Shown one piece after another: positions 1 to 12,146 of a stretch of DNA of 64,000 bases (positions within the stretch are counted from its first letter, which is position 1; every line of letters begins with the position of its first letter). Under the pieces are notes generated by a model, which worked only from the letters and a program-made list of their open reading frames with translations, was not told the origin of the DNA and made no database searches. The DNA is from Rugalucina vietnamica (Eukaryota > Mollusca > Bivalvia > Lucinida > Lucinidae): contig OZ024869.1 in assembly GCA_964017185.1 (NCBI GenBank), forward strand, positions 62,448,931 to 62,512,930, in the 5' to 3' direction. The position numbers and the translations under genes are program-made.

Positions 1-70
1 CTGTGACCCAAGTTCTGAACAAAAATTCCCTGTCACTAGCATTAAAAGTGGATTTTTGTGGCCCATATTT

Positions 71-437
71 TAGCTCACCTATGCCCTCACAAGGTGAGCT
101 TATAGGATCAAGGTACTTGAGCCGGCGTGCCTGCATCCGTTTGTGCGTTCATCCGTTTACCCTTTCAAATATGACTATCTCTAAGACCATGCCAAATGCG
201 ATCAAATTTTATCTGAAGCATCATTAAAATGGGGGGAATGATTGCATTAGATTGAAAAAAAAAGTTTTCTAAACTGCAAGGCCCATAACTTTCATATTTA
301 GTGCAAATTAGTGTATAGTACTCCTCTTTATAAATACTGTCAATTGTGCCCATGGGGTCCATACAGACAAGGCTCCAGAGTATCATCGTCTATCTTGAAG
401 CTTACACTGATAAGCAAATCACTAAGGTGAGCTACAG
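71..437 (-). mobile_element. Truncated pearl-like element, reverse orientation
   Basis: Read on the minus strand, this stretch runs from a GGTGAGC-type end near 437 to a terminal hairpin near 71-106 (GCTCACC ... GGTGAGC). That hairpin matches the one closing the larger elements at 762-2760 and 48986-50699. The interior shares phrases with those copies, such as 'cccatggggtcc' and 'tataaatactgtcaattgtgcc'. There is only one core unit instead of many, and the ACGG-type microsatellite is eroded. It looks like an old, short member of the same family. Confidence 0.5.
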
Positions 438-761
438 CACAATTTGGTCTCTCGTTTTCGTTTAAGTCTGTCTATGAGCGCATACATATATAAGAAACGA
501 TGAATGTCATCACAAACAGACATTTTATAACCCACCTATTTCCCAGTCTATGGACACTTTTACTGCTGGCAGGGAACTTTTGTCCGGGTGGGATAGAACG
601 GCATAAGTATTTGTTTCCTATAGCGCTCACAGCCAGACGAAACTGTAAAAATTCTGCAACATTTTCCATAACGTTGGTAATAAGTTCTGTTGCAGCATTC
701 ATCATCATTTTCTACATAGCGATCACAGCCAGATGGAAATAAAATGTAATAATAAAACTAG
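438..761. other. Unassigned DNA
   Basis: Between two pearl-like elements. Only short overlapping reading frames without recognisable content occur here, and no repeat was seen. Confidence 0.5.
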
Positions 762-844
762 AGGACCATTGGTCCTGTAGCTCACCTGAGAGATTATCAC
801 ATTGTAAGCTCATGAGATTTAAATTAATTGAGAATCGACCAATG

Positions 845-2512
845 AAAGTCTATGCATGGACACTATTGACCCCCGGGGCATGGCCAAATTTGACCCAGGG
901 GCATGACTGGCACAATTTATAATGGGGACTACCAAACATTGCTACATACAAAATATAGAAGCTCTGGGCCTTTTGGTTTCAGAGAAGAAGATTTTTGTTA
1001 GTTTTTCCCATTGTAAGTCTATGGAGACTATCTACCCCCAGGGCGTGGCCAAATTTGACCCAGGGGCACGAATGGCACAATTTATGTAGAGGACCATTAG
1101 CCATTGCCACATACAAAATATCAAAGTTGTGTGCCCTGTGGTTTCAGAGAAGAAGATTTTTGATTTTTTTTCCCATAGCAAGTCTATTGAGACTATCAAC
1201 CTCCGGGGCCTGGCCAAATTTGACCCCAGTGGCATGAATGGCACAATTTATGTAGAGGACCATTAGCCATTGCTACATACCAAATATCAAAGCTATGGGC
1301 CTAGTGGTTTCAGAGAAGAAGATTTTTTAATTTTTTTCCCATAGTAAGTCTATGGAGACTATCAACCCCCGGGGCGTAGCCAAATTTGACCCCAGGGGCA
1401 TGAATGGCACAATTTATGTAGAGGACCATTAGCCATTGCTACATACCAAATATCAAAGCTGTGGGCCTAGTGGTTTCAGAGAAGAAGATTTTTTTAGTTT
1501 TTCCTATTGTAGGTCTATGGAGACTATCGACCCCCGGGGCGTGGCCAAATTTGACCCCGGGGACATGATTGGCACAATTTATGTAGAGGACCATTAGCCA
1601 TTGCCACATACAAAATATCAAAGCTGTGGGCCCTGTGGTTTCAGAGAAGAAGATTTTTTAATTTTTTTCCCATAGTAAGTCTATGGAGACTATCAACCCC
1701 CGGGGCGTGGCCAAATTTGACCCCAGGGGCATGAATGGCACAATTTATGTAGAGGACCATAAGCCATTGCTACATACCAAATATCAAAGCTGTTGGCCTA
1801 GTGGTTTCAGAGAAGAAGATGTTTTTAGTTTTTTTCCTATTGTAGGTCTATGGAGACTATCGACCCCCAGGGCGTGGCCAAATTTGACCCCAGGGGCATG
1901 ATTGGCACAATTTATGTAGAGGACCATTAGCCATTGCCACCTACAAAATATCAAAGCTGTGGGCCCTGTGGTTTCAGAGAAGAAGATTTTTTAATTTTTT
2001 TCCCATAGTAAGTCTATGGAGACTATCAACCCCCGGGGCGTGGCCAAATTTGACCCCAGGGGCATGAATGGCACAATTTATGTAGAGGACCATTAGCCAT
2101 TGCTACATACCAAATATCAAAGCTGTGGGCCTAGTGGTTTCAGAGAAGAAGATTTTTTTAGTTTTTCCAATTGTAAGTCTATGGAGACTATCGACCCCCG
2201 GGGCTTGGCCAAATTTGACCCCAGGGGCATGGCTGGCACAATTTATGTAGAGGACCATTAGCCATTGCCACATACAAAATATCAAAGCTGTGGGCCCTGT
2301 GGTTTCAGAGAAGAAGATTTTTTAATTTTTTTCCCATAGTAAGTCTATGGAGACTATCGACCCCCCGGGGCGTGGCCAAATTTGACCCCAGGGGCATGAA
2401 TGGCACAATTTATGTAGAGGACCATTAGCCATTGCTACATACCAAATATCAAAGCTGTGGGCCTAGTGGTTTCAGAGAAGAAGATTTTTTTAGTTTTTCC
2501 CATTGTAAGTCT
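845..2512 (+). repeat. ~166 bp tandem core units of the pearl-like element
   Basis: The phrase 'gtggccaaatttgaccc' recurs about every 166 bp (for example near 1046, 1211, 1543, 1710, 1877, 2042, 2208, 2374), together with 'gtttcagagaagaagat'. The middle units are nearly identical and seem to alternate between two subtypes ('cctagtgg' and 'ccctgtgg'). This suggests a two-unit higher-order period of ~332 bp. Small reading frames on both strands are by-products of the repeat. Confidence 0.85.
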
Positions 2513-2655
2513 ATGGGACCTATCTGTTGCCATGGAAACCACAATTTTGAATCTGCTCCAAAACCTAATGCCATCAATCCCCCAACCCAATTATGGTTAA
2601 CATTAAATTTGATCAAGATCGGCCTACTAGCTTCAGAAATATTCTTCTTTGAAAT

Positions 2656-2708
2656 TGTGGACGGACGGACGGACGGACGGACGACGGACGGACGACGACG
2701 GACGACGG
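2656..2708 (+). repeat. (ACGG)n-type microsatellite of the pearl-like element
   Basis: A run of 'gacggacggacgg' with interspersed 'acg' units lies just before the 3' hairpin. This tetranucleotide tract next to the 3' end is a diagnostic trait of the pearl family. Confidence 0.85.
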
Positions 2709-2888
2709 ATGCCTGCCTATCCTATAAGCTCACCTATGAGCCTTCGGCTCAGGTGAGCTAAAAAAGGCGACAAACATTTCCACTTACATGGAACTTTTTG
2801 TTGAACGTTGGTTGTAGGTGACGTTGAATGGATGTGATTGTGTCATTAATTGTCATTTTCTTATGCGCTATCACCTAGATTAAAGCCA

Positions 2889-3195
2889 AAAACAATCTGC
2901 TACAAAACTGTTCGCTGCAAGCGAAATTGCTGCTTACTTGACTGTTTTTTCGCTGTGGCAAAATAGCTGCTAACTTGACCAATTTCGCTGCAGCAAAATC
3001 CGCTAACTCGACTGTATTTTCTATTTTGCTGCAGCAAATTTAATTCCAACGCTGCAAGCAAAATCGCCCCAAGGCTTAACTTGACTGCTTTTGCTGCAGC
3101 AAAATTGTTGCTACATGTAACATGACTTTGCTGCAGTAAAATGGCTGCTAACTTGACCGTTTTTGATGCAGCAAATTTGCTGCTATTTTGACCGA
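2889..3195 (+). repeat. Degenerate tandem repeat with GCTGCAGC core
   Basis: Roughly 35-40 bp units of the form 'ttttgctgcagcaaaat' + 'gctgctaacttgac' repeat about seven times with many differences. The core TTTGCTGCAGCAAA is a palindrome. The reverse complement of the same unit ('acggtcaagttagcagcaaa') occurs at 34420-34556 and 35690-35785, so this is a dispersed family. Confidence 0.7.
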
Positions 3196-6100
3196 GCTGA
3201 CCTTGTAGGAAAAATAAGTAAAATCAGCTGGTTCTCTGAATCGCTTTATTTTTTTTTTTTTTTTTCGAATGGTACTTTATTGACCTTCTACTGCGGTCAT
3301 GTACCATCAGTAAAGCAAAGAGTTGTTGACAAAGATAGAGGCATTGGCTAACTTATTTAATTAGAAATATTTGAGTGTAGTGTATGGGCTGTATGGTTAT
3401 AAAATGTTTATGTTTTTGTGTGTCTACCATACACTTCACATATTTTGAAATCATTCAGGTGAGACACAGGTATAGCACAAAGACAACAAGCATAGTCACC
3501 TTTACCTCAATTATACATTGTCAGCTATGGGACCCTTTCTCAACAATGAAATCATCCAAGGCTGGGCTTAGCTAAGCCCTGTCCTGCACATTGAAAAAAA
3601 TCCAAGTATACATAGTTGACCGGTTGAACTGGTCCGAACCTGTGCATTATGTAAACCCGGTTCATATATACAACTTACATGTACAGCTAAATCAGTATAT
3701 TCATGTTGCTTAATTTTTATATTTTCATGTACACGTAAGAGCCACTTCAACAGAACCACCTCAGCCTGGCGAGGCGGTTCTAACGAGTACCCACAATCTA
3801 TGTTTCATCATCAGCAGAACAAAACTAAGAAATGCTGCCATTTTTACTTAAATTGGCCATGTTTAGCAATACAACCCTGCTAGTATCTGCAGATGTAATT
3901 TGATAACACATACCGGTTTCCATTGAAAATAATTTATTTACATACATTGTTCAAGAGCAGTTGTTGTATTTCTTTACTCGTAGATCTATACTGACGTCAA
4001 TAAAAACGCCTCATCGAAAATGTTACATAACAGGGCCAATAGATATACAATGTGAACGAAATTTGCATTTTCTTCATTTTTACGTTTTCTCTCATGGTAT
4101 AGCATGAATTGTATTTGGTTAAGATGCACACTTTTCTCAAAACTTGCGTGGGTGCACCATTTTTAAAAATGTACTCTGACGTCTTTATACAGATGTTATT
4201 GACGTGAAAATTCTTGAAAGCCGTGCAAAGTCGTTTTACAAACTTAAGAAGATCAAACTTTTGAAACGTTACAATACTGGACTACGTGAAGTTGAAATAC
4301 TGAAAATAACATAGGGACTTTTCACAAGAAAAGAAACAGACGGAATGATAAAATGATGCTGTTCGGTTTCTGGCGTTCGAAGCGACTCAATAGCCCGGGA
4401 CCATCGTTCGCTTTGGCATAAGATTCCCTCTATCGATTTTTGTTACCGTAGCTCTTTCGCCTACGCTTCTATAGCAAAATCCTTTTGACGTCGACGTCTC
4501 TTATGCTTACGAATTCTGATGATGAAACATTTCAGAAACGATGCCGTTATATTTAAATACACACCGTGAGTTAATTTTCGTAACGTAATCGCATTATTTG
4601 AACTGAATAGCCAAGACTGGAGCAACGGTATTCTGATGCTTAATTCCCTAGACGTCAAATACACGTTATTCGTGAGGACATTGAATTTCGTTTCACGCTG
4701 AAAGGCAGGCCAGGCCAGGATAGCCTTTGAAAACTTTTTGACCATTTTGACGGCGATTACCATTAAAGCATTGATCCTTAGCTGCGGTGACGTCAATAAC
4801 GCTAGAGAACGAAATTCGGTTTTCAAAAAATGTGTTTCAACAACATATGGTCACGTATGGATATCCCACTCTATAGCTTATGTGTTGGTATTGCAATGGT
4901 AACTTTCAGTAATCGAAGGAAGCGATGCCTGATAGACCGGTTCATGAACAGAATAGGGATTCTGCGAGGGGTGTATGTTTTCAACAGCATGTCATTTTTC
5001 AAGCAGCTGTCTGAAGTATTCCATTTCAGCATTTTCGAATGCGTAAAAGGTTAGCAAAATATATGACCAATATTTAAAATAATTAAATTTGTTAATCTTG
5101 GCCAGTTTGACGTGTCAAAGTTGTCTGAGGCGTTTTTTGTTGACCTCAGTATACATTTATACTCAGACTCTTAATTGAGTTGTTGTTTTATGCAAACAAA
5201 AAGCTTATTGCTAAAATGACCGCGTATCTTTCTTTTTTCTGTATTTAAGACACTCAATGATAAAAATCGAATTATAAATTAGTTATGACAGTTATAAACT
5301 TGTGTAATCAAACTGAGTGCGGGTATTTTGTATGTGCGTGAAACCGAATTAATGTATTTACGCATTTGAAAAAGATGCAAACTTTTCATAATTCATTACG
5401 GAAAGTCAGTGTCAACATATGCTTGTCATAAGATTTAATAGCGTACTAGACCCACTCAGTAAGTTTACTATGATACATCTTAGTTAAAAACATGGTGATA
5501 TTCTTTTCTTTACAACATGAAACACGTGGCAAATAAAGCTTTAAAATAGGGACGACAGTTTGAGAAATGACAGGTAATGTTAAGTTTTTACGTTAAGTTA
5601 TTCATTTCCTGTGATCAGAGATCTATTGAACTTCCACAGGGAATATTGAAGAAAAAATGGTATAAATTGCCATAATAAAACAGTGTCTCAGTACTACACG
5701 ATGTGCTTTCGTTATAAACATTTAATCTTAGGATCATAGTAAAACATTGTGTCTCAATACTACTCAATGTGCTTTCATACTTTAAGATAATTAAACATTT
5801 TAGTATCGTTCCCATTTTAATCGGAATTAATTTAAAGTTTGATCGGAAATTCATTTTAGAAGATTGGAAAGAATTGGTCAGATTTTGATTGCGTCTGTAA
5901 AGTTTGCAGGTATGCCATTTGCATACGCAAGGGAACGTGGTCAGCAAAATGTGCATACGCAAGCTGAGACAGCATTTGTGACTACCAGATCTATCCTTAA
6001 CGACCTTTTACTGATACTCGGAAACGACCATGGTCAATTTGCCAATTGAAGTCTCATAAAATTACCGGAGACATGCTTTGATCAAAAATACCTGGTTGAA

Positions 6101-6889
6101 CTCAGATAATGGCTGTCATAAACAATAATATTTCTTAGCCATGAAAAATTCTACTGCTAAAACTGCTACATGTATAAAAATAATATGTATGAAGAAATTG
6201 AAATGCAAAAATTGTCCTAAAGTAAATGTACTTTTGTTCCAGTCACAAACTTTTAAACAGTTCTATTGAGCGATAACAACATAGGGTCATATTTTTGACC
6301 TGACACGATAATATTGTCTTTGCATTTCCAAGATATAGACAATATTAACTTTCTATCCATACAATGTCATTTGGCACAATAAAACAATAGCAATCTGATT
6401 TATGAATTTGATAACGCCGCTTATGCGCGTAAGAAAATACGATACGTTATCGCATCTTGCGTAATCAATTTGCTTTTTGACCATATTCAAATTAAGCACA
6501 GGACGCTTGAACATCTCTCTTGCAATGTGTATGGGAGTGTAGGCACTGAATACAGAAAATAAACCCTGACTAGTCTCCTCGGAGTTTTGTGTGCTGGATA
6601 GAGTCAACAGTGTGGCGGCAATTATGCAGATTGGTAAGTTGTGCTTTACCTGTCACAATGTGTTTAATTTCCTTTTGTATTTACTCAGATCATTGTCTTT
6701 ATTATGGGCGTTGGTTACGGGTTACTTAAAGAATGATAAGAGACACTAACAAAGGCAGGAAGATGATCCGATTAATTAGCATGAAGGTATGTAGTTTTAC
6801 TATAGAAATGATTAATTGAAAAGTACTACGCAAAAGTGCCAAGTATCTTAAATCAATCTCAGTGTATCATGTTAAAAATGCTTCTTAAA
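3196..6889. other. Largely unassigned DNA
   Basis: No exon with convincing borders or known domain was found. A minus-strand frame of 121 codons at 4461-4826 ends in a run of basic residues (HKRRRRQK) but has no recognisable domain. 'TGACGTCAATAA' occurs near 3992 and 4787 on the same strand. A minus-strand frame around 6400-6650 begins with a hydrophobic stretch resembling the end of a signal peptide (ICIIAATLLTLSS) but lacks a start codon and a clear donor. Confidence 0.4.
5676..5812 (+). repeat. Short tandem duplication (~70 bp, two copies)
   Basis: 'gtgtctcagtactac..gatgtgctttc' is followed by a diverged second copy 'gtgtctcaatactactcaatgtgctttc', each trailed by an A/T-rich 'aacattta' segment. 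Confidence 0.6.
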
Positions 6890-7030
6890 GGCCGACTGTC
6901 TACTGGTGGGGGAGGGTAGTTCTCGATGTTAAATCGGGAAATACCCTGTGAAACCAACGCGCCGAGGTATATAGCTAGCCAGAAGCTACCGACGCTACCG
7001 ACTGAGTTATCCCGGCGCTTCGTGCTCAAA
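6890..7030 (-). mobile_element. tRNA-derived SINE remnant
   Basis: On the minus strand the sequence around 7020-6990 reads GCCGGGATAACTCAGTCGGTAG, which resembles the D-arm and A box of a tRNA. A degenerate B-box-like GGTTTCAC follows ~60 bp later and then a non-tRNA body. The cloverleaf is not complete and no poly(A) tail or flanking duplication was found, so this is an old SINE head or tRNA pseudogene. Confidence 0.4.
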
Positions 7031-7325
7031 TAGGCAGGCGCCCGCAAATATAGGGGTGCACCCACATTTAGAGGTCCATGCCTATTTTCAGATACAGAAG
7101 AACCTGTGGTTCACAGGTCGAACTGCAATTTAGAGGTGCATGCCTATTTTAGGGGTGCATGATGGACCCCCAAAATGCAGGTGAATCCGTTTTAGAGCAT
7201 GCCCATTTTAGCGGTTAACCTCTATTTTACAGGTGCATCCCTAAAATACGGAAGCATGACTAAAATTATTTAGGGGTTCACCTCTATTTTAGGTGTGCAA
7301 CCGCATATTTGCAGGGTGCTCTTGT
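7031..7325 (+). repeat. Degenerate ~30 bp repeat ('ggtgcatgcctatttta')
   Basis: Variants of 'aggggtgcatgcctatttta' recur about nine times with loose spacing. It is noncoding and strongly eroded. Confidence 0.45.
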
Positions 7326-7495
7326 ATGTAACGCATTTGGAGTCACCATATACATACATGCAATGCAATTTAATAGGAATCTGAAATCAAAACGGCACTC
7401 ATTTATGCGACCCTCGATCTATAATTATTATAGTAAAATCCGACTACATCCCATAATTCGAAGTGGCTTGAAACACACTCACTCGCTCGCTGGCT

Positions 7496-7497
<2 letters not shown>

Positions 7498-7548
<51 letters not shown>

Positions 7549-7549
7549 G
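7498..7549 (+). repeat. (CA)n microsatellite with GCAC leader
   Basis: 'cacgcacgcacgcacg' grades into an uninterrupted CA run. An A-tract of ~31 bases follows at 7661-7691. Confidence 0.95.
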
Positions 7550-7657
7550 AAGTAAAAAGTAGTGTCAGAGGAACTTAAATGATGCCCAAAAATTACATAA
7601 AATTAAAGGCAATTGTCAAGAAAGTGTGTGTCTATCTTTTAATTTAGTGATCAAATT

Positions 7658-7693
<36 letters not shown>

Positions 7694-8106
7694 CATTAAA
7701 TTTTGAGAGGTCTATACTAATAGCTGCTTAATATGGTAGCGAATCACATGCTAATAATTCCACAGAAATACCTTAAGAAAACATAAATTATATCGTACCT
7801 ATTAAACAAATATTAAATATTGTTGAAATGGGGCGAGAGATCAGTTGGAGTTGTGTCGGATAAGTGACAACTAGTGACATTATTCTGGTAAGTGATATAA
7901 TGACACGTAGACACAGCCAGGACTAAAACCAGCCTTGTCAATGTCTCAGTTTTAAATCTACGGGCACATGCATATCATTATAATGATTAACTGTCTGTAC
8001 AGAATACTTATGATCATTTTACTAACTAGGAGTTTGTATTAAGGTTTGTCATGTTTCGGTACACTCTGATTTCTGAATCTGTGCGTACTCCAGTTGTTCC
8101 GCTGAA

Positions 8107-8494
8107 CAACGTCTAAGTAGCAACACAACGCATCCATGGCATCACGTCTAAGTAGCAACACAACGCATCCATGGCATCACGTCTAAGTAGCAACACAACG
8201 CATCCATGGCATCACGTCTAAGTAGCAACACAACACATCCATGGCATCACGTCTAAGTAGCAACACAACACATCCATGGCATCACGTCTAAGTAGCAACA
8301 CAACGCATCCATGGCATCACGTCTAAGTAGCAACACAACGCATCCATGGCATCACGTCTAAGTAGCAACACAACACATCCATGGCATCACGTCTAAGTAG
8401 CAATACAACGCATCCATGGCATCACGTCTAAGTAGCAACACAACACATCCATGGCATCACGTCTAAGTAACAATACAACGCATCCATGGCATCA
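8107..8494 (+). repeat. 35 bp minisatellite, ~11 copies
   Basis: The unit 'cacgtctaagtagcaacacaacgcatccatggcat' is quoted here by its positions 8141-8175 and key part 'aagtagcaacacaacgcatc'. Copies differ only at two or three sites (acg/aca, caaca/caata, tag/taa). There are no spacers, so it is an ordinary tandem array of recent origin. Confidence 0.95.
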
Positions 8495-10524
8495 CGAGTA
8501 AACACACACGGAAACTCAGTTCAAGCATACAACAGTTTTGTTATTAATGTTGCTACTAACTTAGCCAATATTTACACCGATAATTCTACCAAACTCATTA
8601 ATTCTTCTAGCTGGTTTGATTCTTCTGTGAGTTTCATCTTTAAGTTTTATTTCGAATCGGCTCGTTATTATATTTTTCGATTGCCTCAACCATTTGTTAT
8701 ACCCTCAAACATCAAATTACTAGTCTGCAAAAAATTAACAAACTACCTATTGTTGTGTGAAACTACATATAGATTTATGATCATATACTCATTATTTATA
8801 TATGATTTGCTCGAAATGAGAGAGCGATATTTGAAATACTTTTCTGATTTTATCTCGCAATAAGGTATAAAGTCTTTGACCCAAGACAAACGACTTTTAA
8901 TGGTTTGGAAACAATTTCAGATTGTTTTGTTAATATTGTCTGTCTGTAGTTAAAAAGTTAAATGAGGATCACAATGGAATATTGACAGTTCCTTATTAGC
9001 ATGAGTGATTAGCTCGAAATTTTATTTGAAATGTGACTGGTGGTAATGGCTTGACTCATTGGATTATGATATGGAGAATTCGAGAAAAAGAATAAAAGTA
9101 AAAATAAGCTATGTCCAGGAACTAACAATACATGCTTTAAATGAAGTAAGTAGTCACATACTTTATTTTTCTTGAAAACAGACATTTCTTCACCAGACAA
9201 TTCGAATAAAGCTAGTATGTTTTGATGCTTGAACAATTCAAAATTGTGAGGTAAATGGACAAATCGACCGGATTTTATAGAAACAATTAAGATGTTTTAT
9301 ACACATCATAATCATTTACTGCGTAAGCCCTACATGTTTACCACCGCTTTTGTTTCGCTTGAGGTATACTTCATATTTTAATTCATTTCATATTTATACA
9401 TCAACATTAGTAAACTAGTCTAAAAGTCATCTTCTGGTTTGCAAACCCTTCTATCAAACTACAGTTATGTTTCAGCTTCCGATTGTTTGATCGTTTTAAT
9501 AACTTGATCACATCTACTATATGCAATAACTTTCCAAAATGGCTGAGGATATTAGTATCATCAAAGTATAGACCTGCGTTATATTCCGACACGATGATTC
9601 ATTCAATAACTAGATGTAATAATTGAGTTCGGACAAAAGGGCAGTCTTATGCTATCCCTAATCCTGTTCGCACTGACCATGTACGGAATGCATATTTTCG
9701 TTGTTTTACGTAATGAGCTTAGCCTTTCCTTTTTCGTTTGCTATTGTAAGCCGTATTTAGCACACTGATAATTCGTTCTAAGCCCTACTAATCCAAACCA
9801 GCATAGAATTATGCGGAAACGGGGATTTTGTAAAGCTAATTTTCCATTTAAAATGGAATTTTATATAAAACAAAGAGGTGAGATTTCTTTTCTTCCAACT
9901 GCTATGCTATCTTAGTGAATGTCTTTTCATAATGTTTAAAGGACAGCACAATCAATTGATTTCTTCTTCAACTTTTATCAACATATGGAAACAGTATGAT
10001 TACAAAAATACATCAGTAATTTGTACGAGAGTTCATGAACTTGTAAGATTAAAGGATACAGGATCACAACATCAAATGCGCTCAACAAAAAACATGATCA
10101 TGTTAGGGACCACGATTGCACAATGTCAATCGGTTCTAAACTCTGCGGACCGGATCTGATTCAAGTTGTGAGTGTTCAGTTTGCGTCCATAAGTCAGGTC
10201 AAGGAACTAGCTCCATTGGCCTTAACACATTAGGCACAGCGTAGTTCTTAGCCCCGTCACAGCCTGTTCTAGCCAGTTGAATGTCCATTTCGTCGTCAGA
10301 TTCGTACTTTTGGCTCGAAGTGAAGTGTATTATAAGTATAATTATAACTGAATGTCAAGGAAACGGGCGAAATTTAAGCGGGTAGGCAGCTTACAAGCAC
10401 CACAGGATAGTTCAGCATATCCAGGTAAACAAAGCCACTCGAGCCAACTCGCTGTCGAAGATGGGAATTGAAGTTTAGAGATCAGCCCACTTGGGATTGA
10501 TTGAATCAGTACAATCCATCTTAC
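8495..10524. other. Unassigned DNA
   Basis: A frame of 125 codons at 8486-8863 starts inside the last minisatellite unit and resembles no family. Nothing else stands out except A/T-rich sequence. Confidence 0.4.
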
Positions 10525-10716
10525 TGCAATGGGACCATGTCCGTCAACATTGCAGTTATTATACTCGTTTGGGATATTAGTGGTGACCATCCGTCTAAAA
10601 TAATTGGGTTTCCACGGGTTCTCCGATTTCACCACAAAAACGCCACCATCTCCCGCTAACGAATGCTCAAATAAATTCCAAGAGCCTCCTGAAAGTACAA
10701 TAAATTCTGTTTGACT
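10525..10716 (-). CDS. Candidate internal exon, unrecognised gene, phase 0-0
   Basis: On the minus strand an acceptor (…ctatacag) precedes 64 open codons that end at a donor GTAAGA. The length is an exact multiple of three with both borders at codon boundaries. The peptide begins SQTEFIVLSGGSWNLFEHS and contains the phrase NIPNEYNNCNVDGHGPIA before the donor. No domain was recognised. The upstream candidate exon at 11002-11172 is also phase 0-0, so the two could be joined without a frame change, which supports a real minus-strand gene. The frame stays open past the donor, so an unspliced longer frame (to 10342) remains possible. Confidence 0.4.
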
Positions 10717-11001
10717 CTGTATAGCGATACCATTGCTGGCGCAAATATTCGCACTTCTACAAAAATTATGGGCCCCACACAAAATGGACACCCATTAAAT
10801 CATGTCAAACAATGAAAGCAAAGAATTCTATTAAATGAAGCAAGCTTCTATGCCATTGTCTATATACAATGAACAGAACAGTCTTGCACAGATGGAAGAC
10901 ATATTATTTTGTCATTGGTAAGCTATTTACATATTTTCCCCCAAAATAATAATGATATCATCATCAAAACATGAACGATCTTGCCAGTGACTACATCTTA
11001 C

Positions 11002-11172
11002 CTCGACGTTCTGGAAACCAGAGCTGTGGTAACTAAGCTGGGTGGCTGCTGTGGCCACTCTGAATATATTTGAAATTATCGTTTCAGTTGATAATTCGGG
11101 AGTTACCACAATCAGATTCAACAGTCCAAATGCGTTGCAGGAACATTTTTTTGGAACACGACAGAGCATAAC
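11002..11172 (-). CDS. Candidate internal exon, unrecognised gene, phase 0-0
   Basis: On the minus strand, acceptor …tcgtgacag precedes 57 open codons ending at donor GTAAGA. The peptide starts VMLCRVPKKCSCNAFGLLNL and has three cysteines in its first 12 residues. It ends HSSGFQNVE. The exact codon multiple, both consensus borders and phase agreement with 10525-10716 are the support. No family was recognised, and a shorter exon starting at an internal acceptor (…atattcag) cannot be excluded. Confidence 0.4.
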
Positions 11173-11605
11173 CTGTCACGAAATCAGTTGTCAGACACAC
11201 TAGACGCTAAAGACCTGTATAATGACGACTAGATCTGGTCGCTTTCCAGAACTCTCTAATGACTGGACAGGTAATAAATACGAACTTTTAGGAGATAATG
11301 TAGAGGCCAAGGAAGGAGTCGAATGCACTTTGGTTATTACCCTTCATATTACCCATAATCTCTTTAAGAAGATAATCCTATGATGTGGGGTATTCCATTC
11401 TTTAATAGGCAACCCTACTAATATAAGCAGAAACATTAAGTGAACGGAAACATAAGCGGGTGAGCGACTTAGAAGACCGCTATATCATCGCACTGATCAT
11501 CACTGCAGCATGGGGAGTTGGTAGAAAAGCTCCCCCCACTCACCCCCACCCCCCGAACAATTGAAGTTTCAAACACCACAATCAGTGGTGATCCATCTGT
11601 GGTCA

Positions 11606-11697
11606 AAACAAAGGAAAATTCCAAAGGTGAAATGTCAAATAAAGGAAAATTCCAAAGGTGAAATATCAAAATAAAGGAAAATTCCAAAGGTGAAATA
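11606..11697 (+). repeat. ~32 bp tandem repeat, three copies
   Basis: 'aaaggaaaattccaaaggtg' followed by 'aaat(g/a)tcaaa' is repeated three times almost perfectly. Confidence 0.85.
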
Positions 11698-12086
11698 ACG
11701 AATGGTATTTGTTATTGTTGGATGGGATAAACGTCAGCATAGACTGACCCTTTTTGGTTGACAACTTGGTAGCTCTTGAGATATAGTGATATTGGTGCTG
11801 GCTAGACCGTCTTGTGCAGTAGAAGCAGAATCGTGAAGAAAGTAAAACAAGAACGCCTTTGACAATATATCAATTTTGAACACTGTTGTCTAATGGCATT
11901 GAGACGTACTTTTTCATATGATACAATGCCACCACAATCAGTGCCTACGCACGTAAAGAGACCGGTCATTATAGACGAAGTCAAAGACATGTTTAAGATT
12001 TTAGACAGCTTTTTGTCCGCAACAATCCATCATTCTTGGCTTCTTAAATATCAAAGTTGGTACGCAATACCACATCTGGTATGAAT

Positions 12087-12146
12087 GATAGGTTAAGAAG
12101 ATATTGGAAGATGCAACAACAATGGTATTCTGCCTCTTAAGAAATA
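12087..12146 (+). repeat. Dispersed repeat, copy 1 (second copy at 14860-14919)
   Basis: 'gatgataggttaagaagata' continues for about 55 bp with few differences from 14860-14919, including 'caacaacaatggtat' and 'ctgcctcttaagaa'. Both are on the same strand 2.8 kb apart. One frame of the second copy ends RLRRYWKIQQQWYPAS, but no gene is supported. Confidence 0.7.

Larger units (their letters stand above)
762..2760 (+). mobile_element. Pearl-like non-autonomous element, complete copy
   Basis: It starts with a small hairpin (ggaccattggtcc, 764-776) followed by TAGCTCACCTGAG (778-790), and ends with CTCAGGTGAGCTA (2748-2760), an exact 13 bp inverted match. Between these lie about ten tandem units of ~166 bp, a unique segment, an ACGG microsatellite and a 3' hairpin (agctcacc ... 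ggtgagct, 2727-2759). This order, with tandem core, ACGG tract and no coding capacity, is that described for the bivalve 'pearl' elements. The paired subterminal hairpins also recall non-autonomous Helentrons. That relation is an inference; no flanking target duplication was seen. Confidence 0.8.

Noticed and set aside
4461-4826. 121-codon minus-strand frame with basic C-terminus
   Set aside because: No domain, no splice or promoter support; left as unassigned DNA.
6575-6641. Possible plus-strand exon ending at GTAAGT (SSEFCVLDRVNSVAAIMQ)
   Set aside because: Good donor but weak acceptor, and the opposite strand is equally open with a signal-peptide-like stretch; no domain decides it.
8107-8494. 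CRISPR-like array
   Set aside because: Units are directly adjacent with no variable spacers, in a eukaryotic genome; it is a minisatellite.
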